DNA of 25,985 nt, taken from assembly GCA_002437565.1 (NCBI GenBank), contig DJQL01000047.1:1-25985 (forward strand), in the 5' to 3' direction. Shown one piece after another: positions 8,148 to 15,620 of the stretch. The position numbers and the translations under genes are program-made. The stretch's first letter is position 1, and each line of letters starts with the position of its first letter. The notes under the pieces were generated by a model, which did no database searches, had not been told where the DNA came from, and saw nothing but the letters and a program-made list of their open reading frames with translations. Source of the DNA: Prevotella sp. UBA6387 (GTDB lineage: Bacteria > Bacteroidota > Bacteroidia > Bacteroidales > Bacteroidaceae).

Positions 8148-8927
8148 CTACAACTTGCTTTCCCCTTCCACATACTCTTCAAGGAAGAGGTGCTCGCCAT
8201 CAAAGACGGCATAAGTGAACTGGCTTATCCAGTCGCCAAGGATGAGCATGCGTGGCGTATGACCGTCCACGCGAGGCAGGTTCAGGTCAAGTTCTATGTG
8301 GCGATGACCATAGATGTAATAGTCTATGTTTGGATGATGCTTCTCATATTCTTTCGTCCACAGCACGAGGTTCTCCTTGTTCTCGCCCATGAAAGGTGGC
8401 TCCTTGCCGTCCACGCGTTTCAGCCGGCTATGCTTTGCCCATTCAAGGCCGAGCTGCATGCCCCAACGGGGATGAATGGCGGAGAAGAGCACTTGACAAA
8501 CGTGGTTGTGGAAAATCCATCGCAACAACTTGAATGAGCCGCTGTTGTCGCCCAGACCGTCGCCGTGGGCAAGATGAAACACCTTGCCATAGATCTCGGT
8601 GGTGAGGGGCTGATAGTGCATCGTCACGCCGCATTCCTCCTCAAGATAGTGGTATGCCCAAATGTCGTGGTTGCCAGTGAAGAAGTGAACCTCAACGCCC
8701 ATGTCGGTCAGCTCCGACAGTTTGCCGAGAAAACGTGTAAAGCCCTTTGGCACCACATATTTATATTCATACCAGAAATCGAACATGTCGCCAAGGAGAT
8801 AAACGGCAGCCGCCTTGTCCTTGATGGAGTCGAGAAATCGCACAAGCCTGCGTTCCTGCATCCTGCGGTGTGGTACCGCAAGCGAGCCGAGATGCGCGTC
8901 TGAAAGGAAATAAACCGTCTTTCGCAT
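8148..8927 (-). CDS. lpxH: UDP-2,3-diacylglucosamine hydrolase
   Basis: 259-residue metallophosphoesterase of lipid A synthesis, splitting UDP-2,3-diacylglucosamine to lipid X and UMP at the inner face of the inner membrane. The calcineurin-like motifs are complete: FLSDAHLGS (Asp10, His12), YLLGDMFDFWYEY (Asp47; the FDFW stretch is typical of LpxH), FTGNHDIWA, HLAHGDGLG and IYGHRHIE. The ATG at 8927 fits the conserved N-terminus VYFLSD. The gene lies 33 bp behind the DUF59 gene and is probably co-transcribed with it. A related LpxH2 or another phosphoesterase is less likely given the FDFWYE stretch. Confidence 0.9.
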   Translation of the reverse strand: MRKTVYFLSDAHLGSLAVPHRRMQERRLVRFLDSIKDKAAAVYLLGDMFDFWYEYKYVVPKGFTRFLGKLSELTDMGVEVHFFTGNHDIWAYHYLEEECGVTMHYQPLTTEIYGKVFHLAHGDGLGDNSGSFKLLRWIFHNHVCQVLFSAIHPRWGMQLGLEWAKHSRLKRVDGKEPPFMGENKENLVLWTKEYEKHHPNIDYYIYGHRHIELDLNLPRVDGHTPRMLILGDWISQFTYAVFDGEHLFLEEYVEGESKL

Positions 8928-8960
8928 AAGCCTTCCTTTGAACAGGACTTTGTCCTTATA

Positions 8961-9281
8961 TCATTCAAAACCCAATTCCACGCGAGCCTCCTCCGACATC
9001 ATGCTTTGGTCCCACGCCGGCTCAAACACGAGGTTCACGTTGGCAGTCTTCACCCCGTCCACGCTGTCGAGCTTGGAGCGCACGTCCTCGAGTATGTAGT
9101 CGGCGGCGGGGCATGATGGAGCCGTGAACGTCATGTCCACGTTGAGCGTGCCGTCATCGTGGAGGTCTATCTTGTAGATCATGCCAAGGTCGTAAATATT
9201 TACAGGTATTTCCGGGTCGTAAACCGTCTTGAGCACGTCCACGATGCGTTCTTCTATCTTTGTCTTTTCTTCTTGTGTCAT
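8961..9281 (-). CDS. MIP18/DUF59 family Fe-S assembly protein (SufT/PaaD-like)
   Basis: 106-residue protein of the MIP18 (DUF59) family, whose members help mature iron-sulfur proteins. Visible marks: VYDPEIPVNIYDLGMIY near residue 20 and TFTAPSCPAADYI near 53, with the conserved Cys; length matches stand-alone members. The frame is open up to 9329, but the ATG at 9281 is chosen because it opens on the family N-terminus and a -7 promoter element lies at 9306-9299, which a longer start would place inside the gene. lpxH follows 33 bp on. No suf genes are in the window, so the target is not shown. Confidence 0.9.
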   Translation of the reverse strand: MTQEEKTKIEERIVDVLKTVYDPEIPVNIYDLGMIYKIDLHDDGTLNVDMTFTAPSCPAADYILEDVRSKLDSVDGVKTANVNLVFEPAWDQSMMSEEARVELGFE

Positions 9282-9298
9282 TTCTCTTTCTTTTTTTG

Positions 9299-9329
9299 CA
9301 AACTTACGAATAAAAAACGATTTGTACAA
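9299..9329 (-). promoter_or_regulatory. putative promoter for the DUF59-lpxH unit
   Basis: On the minus strand TTG (9329-9327) is followed after 20 bp by TAAGTTTG (9306-9299), fitting TTTG / TAnnTTTG with one mismatch. The element lies just downstream of the 7-bp repeat array and about 18 bp before the ATG at 9281. Confidence 0.5.
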
Positions 9330-9346
9330 GCCTCACGCTTTTTATT

Positions 9347-9507
9347 TTCTTCACTTCTCCCTCTTCCCTCTTCACTCTTCCCTCTTCCCTCTTCACTCCC
9401 AACTCTTCCCTCTCCACTCTCCACTCCCCACTCTTCACTCTTCACTCCCAACTCTTCCCTCTTCACTCCCAACTCTTCACTCTCCACTCTTCACTCTTCA
9501 CTCCCTA
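9347..9507. repeat. heptanucleotide tandem-repeat array
   Basis: Twenty uninterrupted 7-bp units fill 9361-9500, with degenerate units on each side (9347-9360 and 9501-9507). Five unit types occur: CTCTTCA (8), CTCTTCC (5), CTCCCAA (3), CTCTCCA (3) and CTCCCCA (1). On the minus strand the consensus is TGAAGAG, purine only. The last degenerate unit contains the radC stop codon, and the other edge lies about 20 bp from the DUF59 promoter. Similar heptamer arrays are, from memory, scattered through Bacteroidales genomes. Variation between units is ordered in blocks, which suggests slippage or segmental duplication. Confidence 0.95.
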
Positions 9508-10191
9508 CACCCTCCCCTCTTCGCGATAGCTGTAATAAGCGCCATCGGTCACGATCACATGGTCGAGAAAATATACCCTCATTATTTCACAAGCCTTTCT
9601 GATGCGCTCGGTGAGCCTGTCGTCATCTTTCGATGGTTGAAGGTTCCCACTCGGATGATTGTGGCACGCCACCATGACCGTGGCATTGTTTAGTATAGCC
9701 TCTTTCATTATTATACGCACGTCGACAGCCGTCTCCGTGATGCCACCATGACTCAGGCGAATCGCCTTGATGAGCCTGAAACGCTGGTTCATCAGCAGCA
9801 CGTGAAACTCCTCCACGTCCAAGTCTTGCATAAGAGGGTGCATATAGTCGTATATAGCCATGGCCGAACCCAAGTCGGCCCGTTGCTCGGCCTTCTCCCT
9901 CGCGCGTCGCTTGCCCAGTTCGCACGCCGCGAGTATGGTAATGGCCTTAGCGGGGCCGATGCCCTTGAAGCGTTCCAGGTCGGTTATCGACATCTTGCCA
10001 AGGGTATTAAGATTATTGTTGCACGAAGCCATCACTGTTTTCATCAGCTCCACGGCACTCATCTTTGGCGTGCCCGAGCCGATGAGTATGGCCAGCAGCT
10101 CGGCGTTGGACAGGGCAGCTGGGCCAAGCCTCTCAAGTCGCTCGCGCGGGCGGTCTTCCTCCGCCCAGTTTGCTATGGTCAGGTTTTGCAT
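9505..10191 (-). CDS. radC: RadC family JAMM/MPN-domain protein
   Basis: 228-residue RadC-family protein. The family carries the JAMM zinc motif and is not proven to act in DNA repair despite its name; related proteins occur with mobile elements. Visible marks: N-terminal NWAEEDRPRERLERLG, a helix-hairpin-helix segment around FKGIGPAKAI, and the JAMM core ACHNHPSGNLQPSKDD with the two His and the distal Asp. The start at 10191 gives the usual short lead before LTIANW; an in-frame ATG at 10212 would add 7 residues. It follows the phosphodiesterase by 42 bp. Its stop codon TAG (9507-9505) falls in the first unit of the heptamer array. Confidence 0.93.
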   Translation of the reverse strand: MQNLTIANWAEEDRPRERLERLGPAALSNAELLAILIGSGTPKMSAVELMKTVMASCNNNLNTLGKMSITDLERFKGIGPAKAITILAACELGKRRAREKAEQRADLGSAMAIYDYMHPLMQDLDVEEFHVLLMNQRFRLIKAIRLSHGGITETAVDVRIIMKEAILNNATVMVACHNHPSGNLQPSKDDDRLTERIRKACEIMRVYFLDHVIVTDGAYYSYREEGRV

Positions 10192-10233
10192 AGGCCAAGT
10201 TTTTAGGTTCAAGTCAATAGGTTCACAAGGCTC

Positions 10234-11436
10234 TCAACGCGCAAAAGCCTTATCCTTTATCTCATCAAAGGCATCCTCTCCATCGTTGGCCGCCGGCTTG
10301 ATGCCCAAGAGATGACAAACGAAAGGATATACCGCCGTGTTGCTTATCTTCCCGATGCTTACGTCCTGCCTGATGTCGGGTCCCCATGCCCTGAACACCG
10401 CCTGCATGTCGCTATATCCAGGATCAAAACCATGGACACCGCCATCGTGGGTGTCACCGTCATAGAATATGTAGCCCTCGTCTGGCAACACGAGCACGTC
10501 GCCAATATTGGCATCGGCTTGATAATGCAGACATTGCGGAATGTCCGCCTTGCGCCAAACTCTCATGTGTGGCACGTGGGCGAGGGCGTTCACTATGCTG
10601 TCTTGTTGCCACCGCTCTGGCGCATACACGTTGCAGGGCAGCTCACCCTCCAGCGCGTCGTACCACTCCTTGCGCAGATAATCGGAAGGCTTGATCTGTC
10701 TCGAAGGCGTGAACCACGTCATGCCATGGTCGGAAACCACCACGAGGTTCACCTTGTCTTTCATGCCCACTCGCTCTATGCGCGCCCATAGCGAGGCAAG
10801 CAGCGAGTCCATCGTCTCCACTGCGCGACGAGTGTTTTTCGACTGTGGCCCGAAGGCATGGCCGCTGGCGTCTGGCTCCTCAAAATAAGCCATTACCAAG
10901 TCGGGCGCGTTTTTTTTCTTCAGGTAGGCCACGATGCTGTCGGCACGTTGGGCGAATGTTAGGTGCGGCTTCTCGTCATATTTGTGCCACACGTCGGGGC
11001 GCTTCCCATTTATTGCCACGTCGGAGCCAGGCCAATAAAACACGGCCGTGTGCAAGCCCTGCCGCTGAGCCGTGAGCCACAAAGGCTCGCCATGGTAAAA
11101 ACGCGGGTCGAACTTTGTCTTGGGGTTGCCTAATGAGAACCTGGCGCCCGTGGCGCGGTCGCGGAAGGTGTTGGCTATTATGCCGTGATGCTCTGGACGC
11201 AAGCCCGTGGCAAGGGTGTAATGGTTGGGAAATGTCTTTGAGGGAAACGACGGTATGAGCGAGCCTTCCACGCCGTGGGCGGCCATGCGGTCAAGGAAAG
11301 GCGTGTCATAATATAATGGATAGTCCCAGCGGAAGCCGTCAAAGGAGATGAGCACGGTGACAGCGCGCCCGTAAGAAGACGTGGCAGAGAGCGAAACCAC
11401 CAATGCCACAAGGCACAAAAGCGTTCTTTTCAACAT
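10234..11436 (-). CDS. secreted nucleotide pyrophosphatase/phosphodiesterase (NPP family)
   Basis: 400-residue exported enzyme of the type I phosphodiesterase/nucleotide pyrophosphatase group (alkaline phosphatase superfamily), splitting phosphodiester or pyrophosphate bonds in nucleotides or similar substrates. A signal peptide covers about residues 1-24. Metal-site and catalytic residues are in place: ISFDGFRWDYP (Asp33), PSFPSKTFPNHYTLATGL (nucleophile Thr68, Asn71), EPDASGHAFGP (Asp189, His193), VVSDHGMTW (Asp236, His237) and GGVHGFDPG (His335). Acts in the periplasm or at the surface. radC follows 42 bp downstream; I see no functional link. The exact substrate cannot be read. Confidence 0.92.
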   Translation of the reverse strand: MLKRTLLCLVALVVSLSATSSYGRAVTVLISFDGFRWDYPLYYDTPFLDRMAAHGVEGSLIPSFPSKTFPNHYTLATGLRPEHHGIIANTFRDRATGARFSLGNPKTKFDPRFYHGEPLWLTAQRQGLHTAVFYWPGSDVAINGKRPDVWHKYDEKPHLTFAQRADSIVAYLKKKNAPDLVMAYFEEPDASGHAFGPQSKNTRRAVETMDSLLASLWARIERVGMKDKVNLVVVSDHGMTWFTPSRQIKPSDYLRKEWYDALEGELPCNVYAPERWQQDSIVNALAHVPHMRVWRKADIPQCLHYQADANIGDVLVLPDEGYIFYDGDTHDGGVHGFDPGYSDMQAVFRAWGPDIRQDVSIGKISNTAVYPFVCHLLGIKPAANDGEDAFDEIKDKAFAR

Positions 11437-11464
11437 AAATGGATATGAATGTTAAATATAAAGA

Positions 11465-11472
11465 CAAAATTA
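11465..11472 (-). promoter_or_regulatory. putative -7 element for the NPP gene
   Basis: The minus strand reads TAATTTTG, matching TAnnTTTG, 28 bp before the ATG at 11436. No matching TTTG is seen at the -33 distance. Confidence 0.4.
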
Positions 11473-11485
11473 AATAAAATAGCCG

Positions 11486-11493
11486 TAACTTTG
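11486..11493 (+). promoter_or_regulatory. putative -7 element for the hmuY-like/TonB receptor unit
   Basis: TAACTTTG fits TAnnTTTG, 32 bp before the ATG at 11526; the -33 position is AT-rich without a clear TTTG. It lies back to back with the element of the NPP gene. I could not recognise a Fur box here. Confidence 0.45.
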
Positions 11494-11525
11494 CAGCGTA
11501 TTTTCCATAAAATAATCTCAACACG

Positions 11526-12353
11526 ATGAAATTATTCCCACGGGGCATTGTCGCGAAACCGTTTCGCTTGTGCCTTGCCGTTCTTTTTTCCTTGGTGGCC
11601 GCTTCGTGCAACGGCTTGTTCTCATCGGTCTACGACGATGCCGACGACAGCGGCAAGACAGAGGTGGCGGAATCGCAAATAAGCATGGACGCATCAAGTT
11701 GGCAAAACTGGTACTACATTTCTTTCGATTCCTTGGAGACCCTGCGCGAGCAGGGCGACATGGAAAGGCTCAAATACGCGCAGAGCCATTTCGCGCCTTA
11801 TCCCATACCCATGGCTCCCACTGGCGACAAGACCACCTCGCACCCAGCCCAGGGCACGACGGGGCTATACACTTATTGGTACGACATTTTCGGCCAAGGA
11901 CTGTCGAAAAACGAGTTCAGGGCGTTCACGCCGACGGCTTCGCAGCAGGAACCAGAGCAATGGGACATCGCCATCCACTATGCCGACGCGCGCACCAATG
12001 GTGGAGCGGTGCTCAAGACAAGCTACACGAACATCGACGACCTGCCGGCTTCCTCGGCCGACTTCTCTGGCGTGGAGTTCACGCCCGACGAGTGGTCGGA
12101 GAGTGACGTGTGGGCAGACCAAACCGAGCAACTGAACAAGCTCCTCGGATGCCAGGGGATAAAGATCAACAAGGTGCTGTCGTCGTGGTTGCAAGTGGAG
12201 ATGAAGAGCTTGCCGCCGCTTTTCACGCTCGACTCCCACGTCTTCCTTGTCAAGCTGAAGAGCGGACGCTACGCCGCCGTGCAACTGCGAAACTACATGG
12301 ACGCCAACGGCGACAAGGGACACCTCACCATAAACTATAAATACCCCTACTGA
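11526..12353 (+). CDS. hmuY: HmuY-family putative heme-binding lipoprotein
   Basis: 275-residue outer-membrane lipoprotein resembling Porphyromonas HmuY, a hemophore that takes heme and passes it to the TonB receptor HmuR. A signal peptide ends in the lipobox LVAASC with Cys28. Family features: WQNWYYISFDSLE near residue 59, WDIAIHYADARTNGGAVL near 146, and a C-terminal HVFLVKLKSGRYAAVQ with HLTINYKYPY. Aligned from memory to HmuY, its heme ligand His166 falls on Met226 (WLQVEM), as in Met-using homologues such as Tannerella Tfo and Prevotella PinO/PinA; the second ligand is not obvious. The receptor gene starts 14 bp later, which supports a joint uptake role. Family assignment is good; heme binding is inferred. 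Confidence 0.8.
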   Translation: MKLFPRGIVAKPFRLCLAVLFSLVAASCNGLFSSVYDDADDSGKTEVAESQISMDASSWQNWYYISFDSLETLREQGDMERLKYAQSHFAPYPIPMAPTGDKTTSHPAQGTTGLYTYWYDIFGQGLSKNEFRAFTPTASQQEPEQWDIAIHYADARTNGGAVLKTSYTNIDDLPASSADFSGVEFTPDEWSESDVWADQTEQLNKLLGCQGIKINKVLSSWLQVEMKSLPPLFTLDSHVFLVKLKSGRYAAVQLRNYMDANGDKGHLTINYKYPY

Positions 12354-12367
12354 CATCCGCGAAGGAC

Positions 12368-14341
12368 ATGATGAAAAGAAAACGCATAGCACTCTTGATA
12401 ACGGCAATGGCACCACTCGCCATCGCCGCGCAGACCGACTCGCTGCTCATCGCCGATGACCTCAACCAGGTGGTCGTCACGGGGACGCGCACGCCAAAGA
12501 CCTTGCTCAAGACTCCCGTGATGACAAGGGTAATCACCCATGCGGAGATAGAAAAGGCTGATGCCACCACGCTGCAAGACATCTTGAAACAGAACATACC
12601 CGGGGTTGAATTTTCCTACTCCATGAACCAGCAACGCCACATGAACTTCTCGGGATTCGGCGGGCAGAGCATGCTCGTGCTCGTGGACGGAGAGAGGCTC
12701 GCGGGCGAGACTATGGACGACGTCGACTTCGACCGCCTCACGCTCAGCAACGTGGACCACATAGAGATCGTGAAAGGACCAGTGTCGGCCCTCTATGGCA
12801 GCAACGCCAATGGTGGCGTGATAAACATCATCACCAAGAACAACGACAAGCCGTTCAAGCTCAACGCGAACGCGCGAGTGGGAAAACACCACAGCCAGAG
12901 ATACGGACTGTCGTGGATGCAGGGCTGCGGCAAATGGGCCAACAGCCTCGACATGAGCCGCAACAGCAGCAGCAACTACGACGTCAGCAGCGCGAGCGAC
13001 CCTGCCACGAGGGTCTTCTCCACAATCTATGGTGACAACACCTACAACTTCAAGGAGCAATTCGCCTTCCGCCCCACGAACGACATAAACATAAAAGCGC
13101 ACGCCGGCTACTTCTTCAGGCAGACGAAGCGCTCGGTTGACACGCCTGAGCGATACCGCGACTACAACGGGGGCGTGAAGGCCGACTGGCGCATCACGGC
13201 CGACGACCACATATACGGCAGCTACGCCTTCGACCAATACGACAAGTCTAACTACCAGACCCTGAGCAAGCTCGACATCCGCTATTACTCCAATGTGCAA
13301 AACGCGTTCCGCATGCTCTACAACCACTCGTTCGGCAAGGGCAACATCCTCACCGTGGGCTCCGACTACATGCACGACTTCCTGAGAAACAACCGCTTGA
13401 CCGACGGCACGCACCACCAAGACTGCCTCGACGCCTTCGCGCAATACGATGGCGAGATAAACGATATCTGGGAGGTGGTGGCGGCCTTGCGCTACGACTA
13501 TTTCTCCGACGGCTCGTCGCTGCAACGCCTCACGCCAAAGCTCAGCATACGCCACACGCCACTGAAAAACCTGAACGTGCGATTCGGCTATGGCATGGGG
13601 TTCAGGGCTCCTTCGCTGAAGGAGAAATATTACCAGTACGACGCGGCCGGGATCTGGATCATACAGGGCAACCCGGAGCTGAAGCCGGAATACAGCGACA
13701 ACTTCAACCTGTCGCTCGAATATCACTGGCGAAACTATGAGTTCCTGCTCGATGGCTACCACAACCACGTGAAAGACAAGATCGCCTCCGGCGTGCCTTA
13801 CTATGCCGACAAGGCGGACCGCACGCCGACGCTCCCCTATGTGAACCTCGACACCTACTCGGTGAACGGACTGGAGGCTTCGGCAAAGGGGCACTGGAAG
13901 AACGGTCTCTCGGCAAGCGTGGCATACGCGCTCACCTTGGAGAAAATGCCAAAGGACAAGGACGGCAACACGGCAAACAACCAGTATATACCTGCAAGAA
14001 AGCACGCCCTCAACGTGCATGCCGACTGGGAGCACAGCTTCAGCAAGAGCTACGGACTGGACATAATCGTGGATGGAAAGGTGATGTCGGGCGTGGACAA
14101 CGTGGAATATGTCAACTATTACGACATATCACAAGGCGTGGCAAACGTGAGCTACCCTGCCTACACCTTGTGGAGGTTGATGATATGCAACCGCATAGGG
14201 AAAACGGTCAAGCTGAACATCACCGTTGACAACCTGCTTAACTATAAGCCAAAATACTATTATCTCAATGCGCCTCTCACAGATGGCGTGAACCTCATGG
14301 CTGGCTTGTCGATAGACATCGACAAGCTCTTCTGCCACTAA
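12368..14341 (+). CDS. TonB-dependent outer-membrane receptor (HmuR-like)
   Basis: 657-residue outer-membrane receptor using TonB energy to import a bound ligand, probably heme here. A signal peptide covers residues 1-21, a TonB-box-like stretch DLNQVVVTGTR residues 31-41, the plug about 45-160 (MLVLVDGERLAG, VDHIEIVKGPVSALYGSNA, GVINIITKN), and a 22-strand barrel follows. There is no N-terminal carboxypeptidase-like domain and no SusD partner, unlike glycan systems. A heme-receptor-like pair of boxes is present, FRAP (412-415) and NPEL (435-438), but no His lies between them. Placed 14 bp after the HmuY-like gene. Initiation at the second Met (12371) is equally possible. Cobalamin or another ligand cannot be excluded. 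Confidence 0.88.
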   Translation: MMKRKRIALLITAMAPLAIAAQTDSLLIADDLNQVVVTGTRTPKTLLKTPVMTRVITHAEIEKADATTLQDILKQNIPGVEFSYSMNQQRHMNFSGFGGQSMLVLVDGERLAGETMDDVDFDRLTLSNVDHIEIVKGPVSALYGSNANGGVINIITKNNDKPFKLNANARVGKHHSQRYGLSWMQGCGKWANSLDMSRNSSSNYDVSSASDPATRVFSTIYGDNTYNFKEQFAFRPTNDINIKAHAGYFFRQTKRSVDTPERYRDYNGGVKADWRITADDHIYGSYAFDQYDKSNYQTLSKLDIRYYSNVQNAFRMLYNHSFGKGNILTVGSDYMHDFLRNNRLTDGTHHQDCLDAFAQYDGEINDIWEVVAALRYDYFSDGSSLQRLTPKLSIRHTPLKNLNVRFGYGMGFRAPSLKEKYYQYDAAGIWIIQGNPELKPEYSDNFNLSLEYHWRNYEFLLDGYHNHVKDKIASGVPYYADKADRTPTLPYVNLDTYSVNGLEASAKGHWKNGLSASVAYALTLEKMPKDKDGNTANNQYIPARKHALNVHADWEHSFSKSYGLDIIVDGKVMSGVDNVEYVNYYDISQGVANVSYPAYTLWRLMICNRIGKTVKLNITVDNLLNYKPKYYYLNAPLTDGVNLMAGLSIDIDKLFCH

Positions 14342-14421
14342 AAAAAACATCGTTTCGCGATTCAAGCGTAAAGGCGTCGGGATTCAACTTGAATCCCGAC
14401 GCCTTTACGCTTGAATCGCGA
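14341..14421 (-). terminator. probable terminator for the GT2 gene built from the palindrome
   Basis: Read on the minus strand, the 33-bp stem (14421-14355) is followed after 7 nt by seven T (14347-14341). This has the layout of an intrinsic terminator, with an unusually long stem. On the plus strand no T tract follows the palindrome. Confidence 0.5.
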
Positions 14422-14463
14422 TGGCTTTACGGTTGAATCGCAACGCCTTTACGCTTGAATGCC
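14355..14463. repeat. 33-bp perfect palindrome fused to 22-bp tandem repeats
   Basis: Bases 14355-14387 pair perfectly with 14389-14421 around the single base C14388. The right arm continues into three 22-bp tandem units at 14398-14419, 14420-14441 and 14442-14463, sharing a core CTTTACGCTTGAATCGC-like sequence with few changes. The cluster fills the gap between the convergent TonB-receptor and GT2 genes. On the minus strand the palindrome is followed shortly by a run of seven T (14347-14341), so it can also end transcription of the GT2 gene. Confidence 0.93.
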
Positions 14464-14485
14464 TAAATGCCTCATTCTCAGCGGT

Positions 14486-15523
14486 TTATTTATAAAAATT
14501 CTTCTTGTATGCCTCAAACTCACCCTTGCCTTGCACGCATCGTTGCCACCATGCCTTGATGAAACCACAGCCATAACCCATAAGCTGGGTATACGCTGCG
14601 CGAATAGACAGCAGGCCAATGCGAACACTGTGGTTGTGAAGACTGGAGTCTATGAAAATGAGAGCGGAATAAAGCACGAGCGGCGCCAAGGCCATGACGC
14701 AGAGCGTGCCACCCAACGATTGGCAGCAGGCTTGGCCAACGACGACACCCACCACGAAGAGGGCAAGGAGGAAGAACACGCCCACCGTGAACACCATGGG
14801 CAGGAGATGGACAAGCTTCAGGCTCTCGGGGTATTTCTTGTAGAGGTTGATGCGCGCTATGCCGCTGTTGAACACTTGCCGCCAAAACTTGCGGAAGTCG
14901 GTGCGGCGCTTGTGATAGACCCAAGCCCCGGGAAAGAGGCGGCAGTGGCAGCCCGCCTTGAAGATGCGAATGGAGAAATCGATGTCCTCGCCGAAGCGCA
15001 TCTTGGAGAATCCGCCCAGCTCATTGTAGACATCGCGACGCACGCCCATGTTGAACGAGCGTGGGTAAAACTTGTCGAGCTTCTTCTTGCCACCGCGTAT
15101 GCCGCCCGTGGTAAAGAAACTTGTCATCGAATAGGATATGGCCTTCTGCGTCGGCGTGAACGAGTCAGCTGCACGGTCTGGCCCGCCAAACGCCTCGCAC
15201 GGCTCGCGCCGCAGCTCGTCGTCCACGGCACGGAGATAACCCTCCGGCACCACTACGTCGGAGTCGAGGATGAGCACGTAGTCGCCCGAGGCGCGCTCCA
15301 CGCCATAGTTGCGGCTCTGGCCAGGGCCACTATTGGGCTTCATGAAATACCTTATCGCCAAGCGACCGACATATTTGTCGCAGACTTGCTTGCAAGGCGT
15401 GGCTGAGCCATCCTCGACGATTATCACCTCAAAGTCTCTACAGGTCTGCCGCGTCAGGCTGTCAAGAAGCTCGTCCACCTCGTCTGGACGATTGTAAACT
15501 GGAACGATGATGCTGTATTTCAT
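14486..15523 (-). CDS. family 2 glycosyltransferase with C-terminal membrane segments
   Basis: 345-residue GT2 (GT-A fold) glycosyltransferase. Visible marks: N-terminal YSIIVPVYNRPDEV, VIIVEDGS (residues 33-40), NSGPGQSRNYGVERASG, the metal-binding DSD (87-89 in LILDSDVVVP), FGGPDRA and FGEDIDFSIR (the usual ED acceptor-side motif). From about residue 248 two or three hydrophobic segments follow, so it is membrane-attached and probably adds a sugar to a lipid-linked or surface glycan. The ATG at 15523 is used because the core motif starts at once; the frame stays open 45 bp further upstream, through the terminator stem of efp. Acceptor and sugar unknown. Confidence 0.9.
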   Translation of the reverse strand: MKYSIIVPVYNRPDEVDELLDSLTRQTCRDFEVIIVEDGSATPCKQVCDKYVGRLAIRYFMKPNSGPGQSRNYGVERASGDYVLILDSDVVVPEGYLRAVDDELRREPCEAFGGPDRAADSFTPTQKAISYSMTSFFTTGGIRGGKKKLDKFYPRSFNMGVRRDVYNELGGFSKMRFGEDIDFSIRIFKAGCHCRLFPGAWVYHKRRTDFRKFWRQVFNSGIARINLYKKYPESLKLVHLLPMVFTVGVFFLLALFVVGVVVGQACCQSLGGTLCVMALAPLVLYSALIFIDSSLHNHSVRIGLLSIRAAYTQLMGYGCGFIKAWWQRCVQGKGEFEAYKKNFYK

Positions 15524-15543
15524 TTGCCTTTGCAATTTAAAAG

Positions 15544-15588
15544 GAAACCGTCCGCAATCACATGGCATCTGTGGCTGCGGACGGTTTC
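15544..15588 (-). terminator. intrinsic terminator downstream of efp
   Basis: A perfect 13-bp stem pairs 15544-15556 with 15576-15588 and can extend inward by several more pairs. On the minus strand it is followed by CTTTTAAATT. It lies 32 bp after the efp stop and 20 bp before the GT2 start. Confidence 0.75.
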
Positions 15589-15620
15589 AATATTGAATAT
15601 AAAAAGATGTGACTTTTGCC

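Noticed and set aside
9282..9329. Longer start for the DUF59 protein (MYKSFFIRKF...)
   Set aside because: It would place the promoter -7 element within the coding region, and the added residues fall outside the family alignment.
9278..9487. Minus-strand reading frame with a seven-residue periodic protein (EELGVK-type repeats)
   Set aside because: It is the translation of the 7-bp DNA array: a heptamer unit gives a seven-residue period in any frame. It also crosses the DUF59 promoter and start, so it is not a separate gene.
9347..9507. CRISPR array
   Set aside because: Units are 7 bp, contiguous, with no spacers and no cas genes.
9505..10191. RadC as a mark of a mobile or defence island
   Set aside because: Short RadC-like proteins do occur on mobile elements, but this one is full length with a helix-hairpin-helix segment and sits among housekeeping genes without integrase or toxin genes.
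10234..11436. Alkaline phosphatase or sulfatase rather than a phosphodiesterase
   Set aside because: The TFPNHYTLATGL active-site stretch and following metal residues are those of the NPP branch; no sulfatase C-x-P/S-x-R signature is present.
12347..14035. 562-codon open frame on the minus strand over the TonB receptor
   Set aside because: It lies opposite a receptor with full family motifs and has low-complexity Val/Arg/His composition typical of antisense frames in GC-rich codons.
14355..14463. CRISPR array or insertion-sequence end
   Set aside because: The 22-bp units are directly adjacent without spacers, and no transposase or target duplication is visible.
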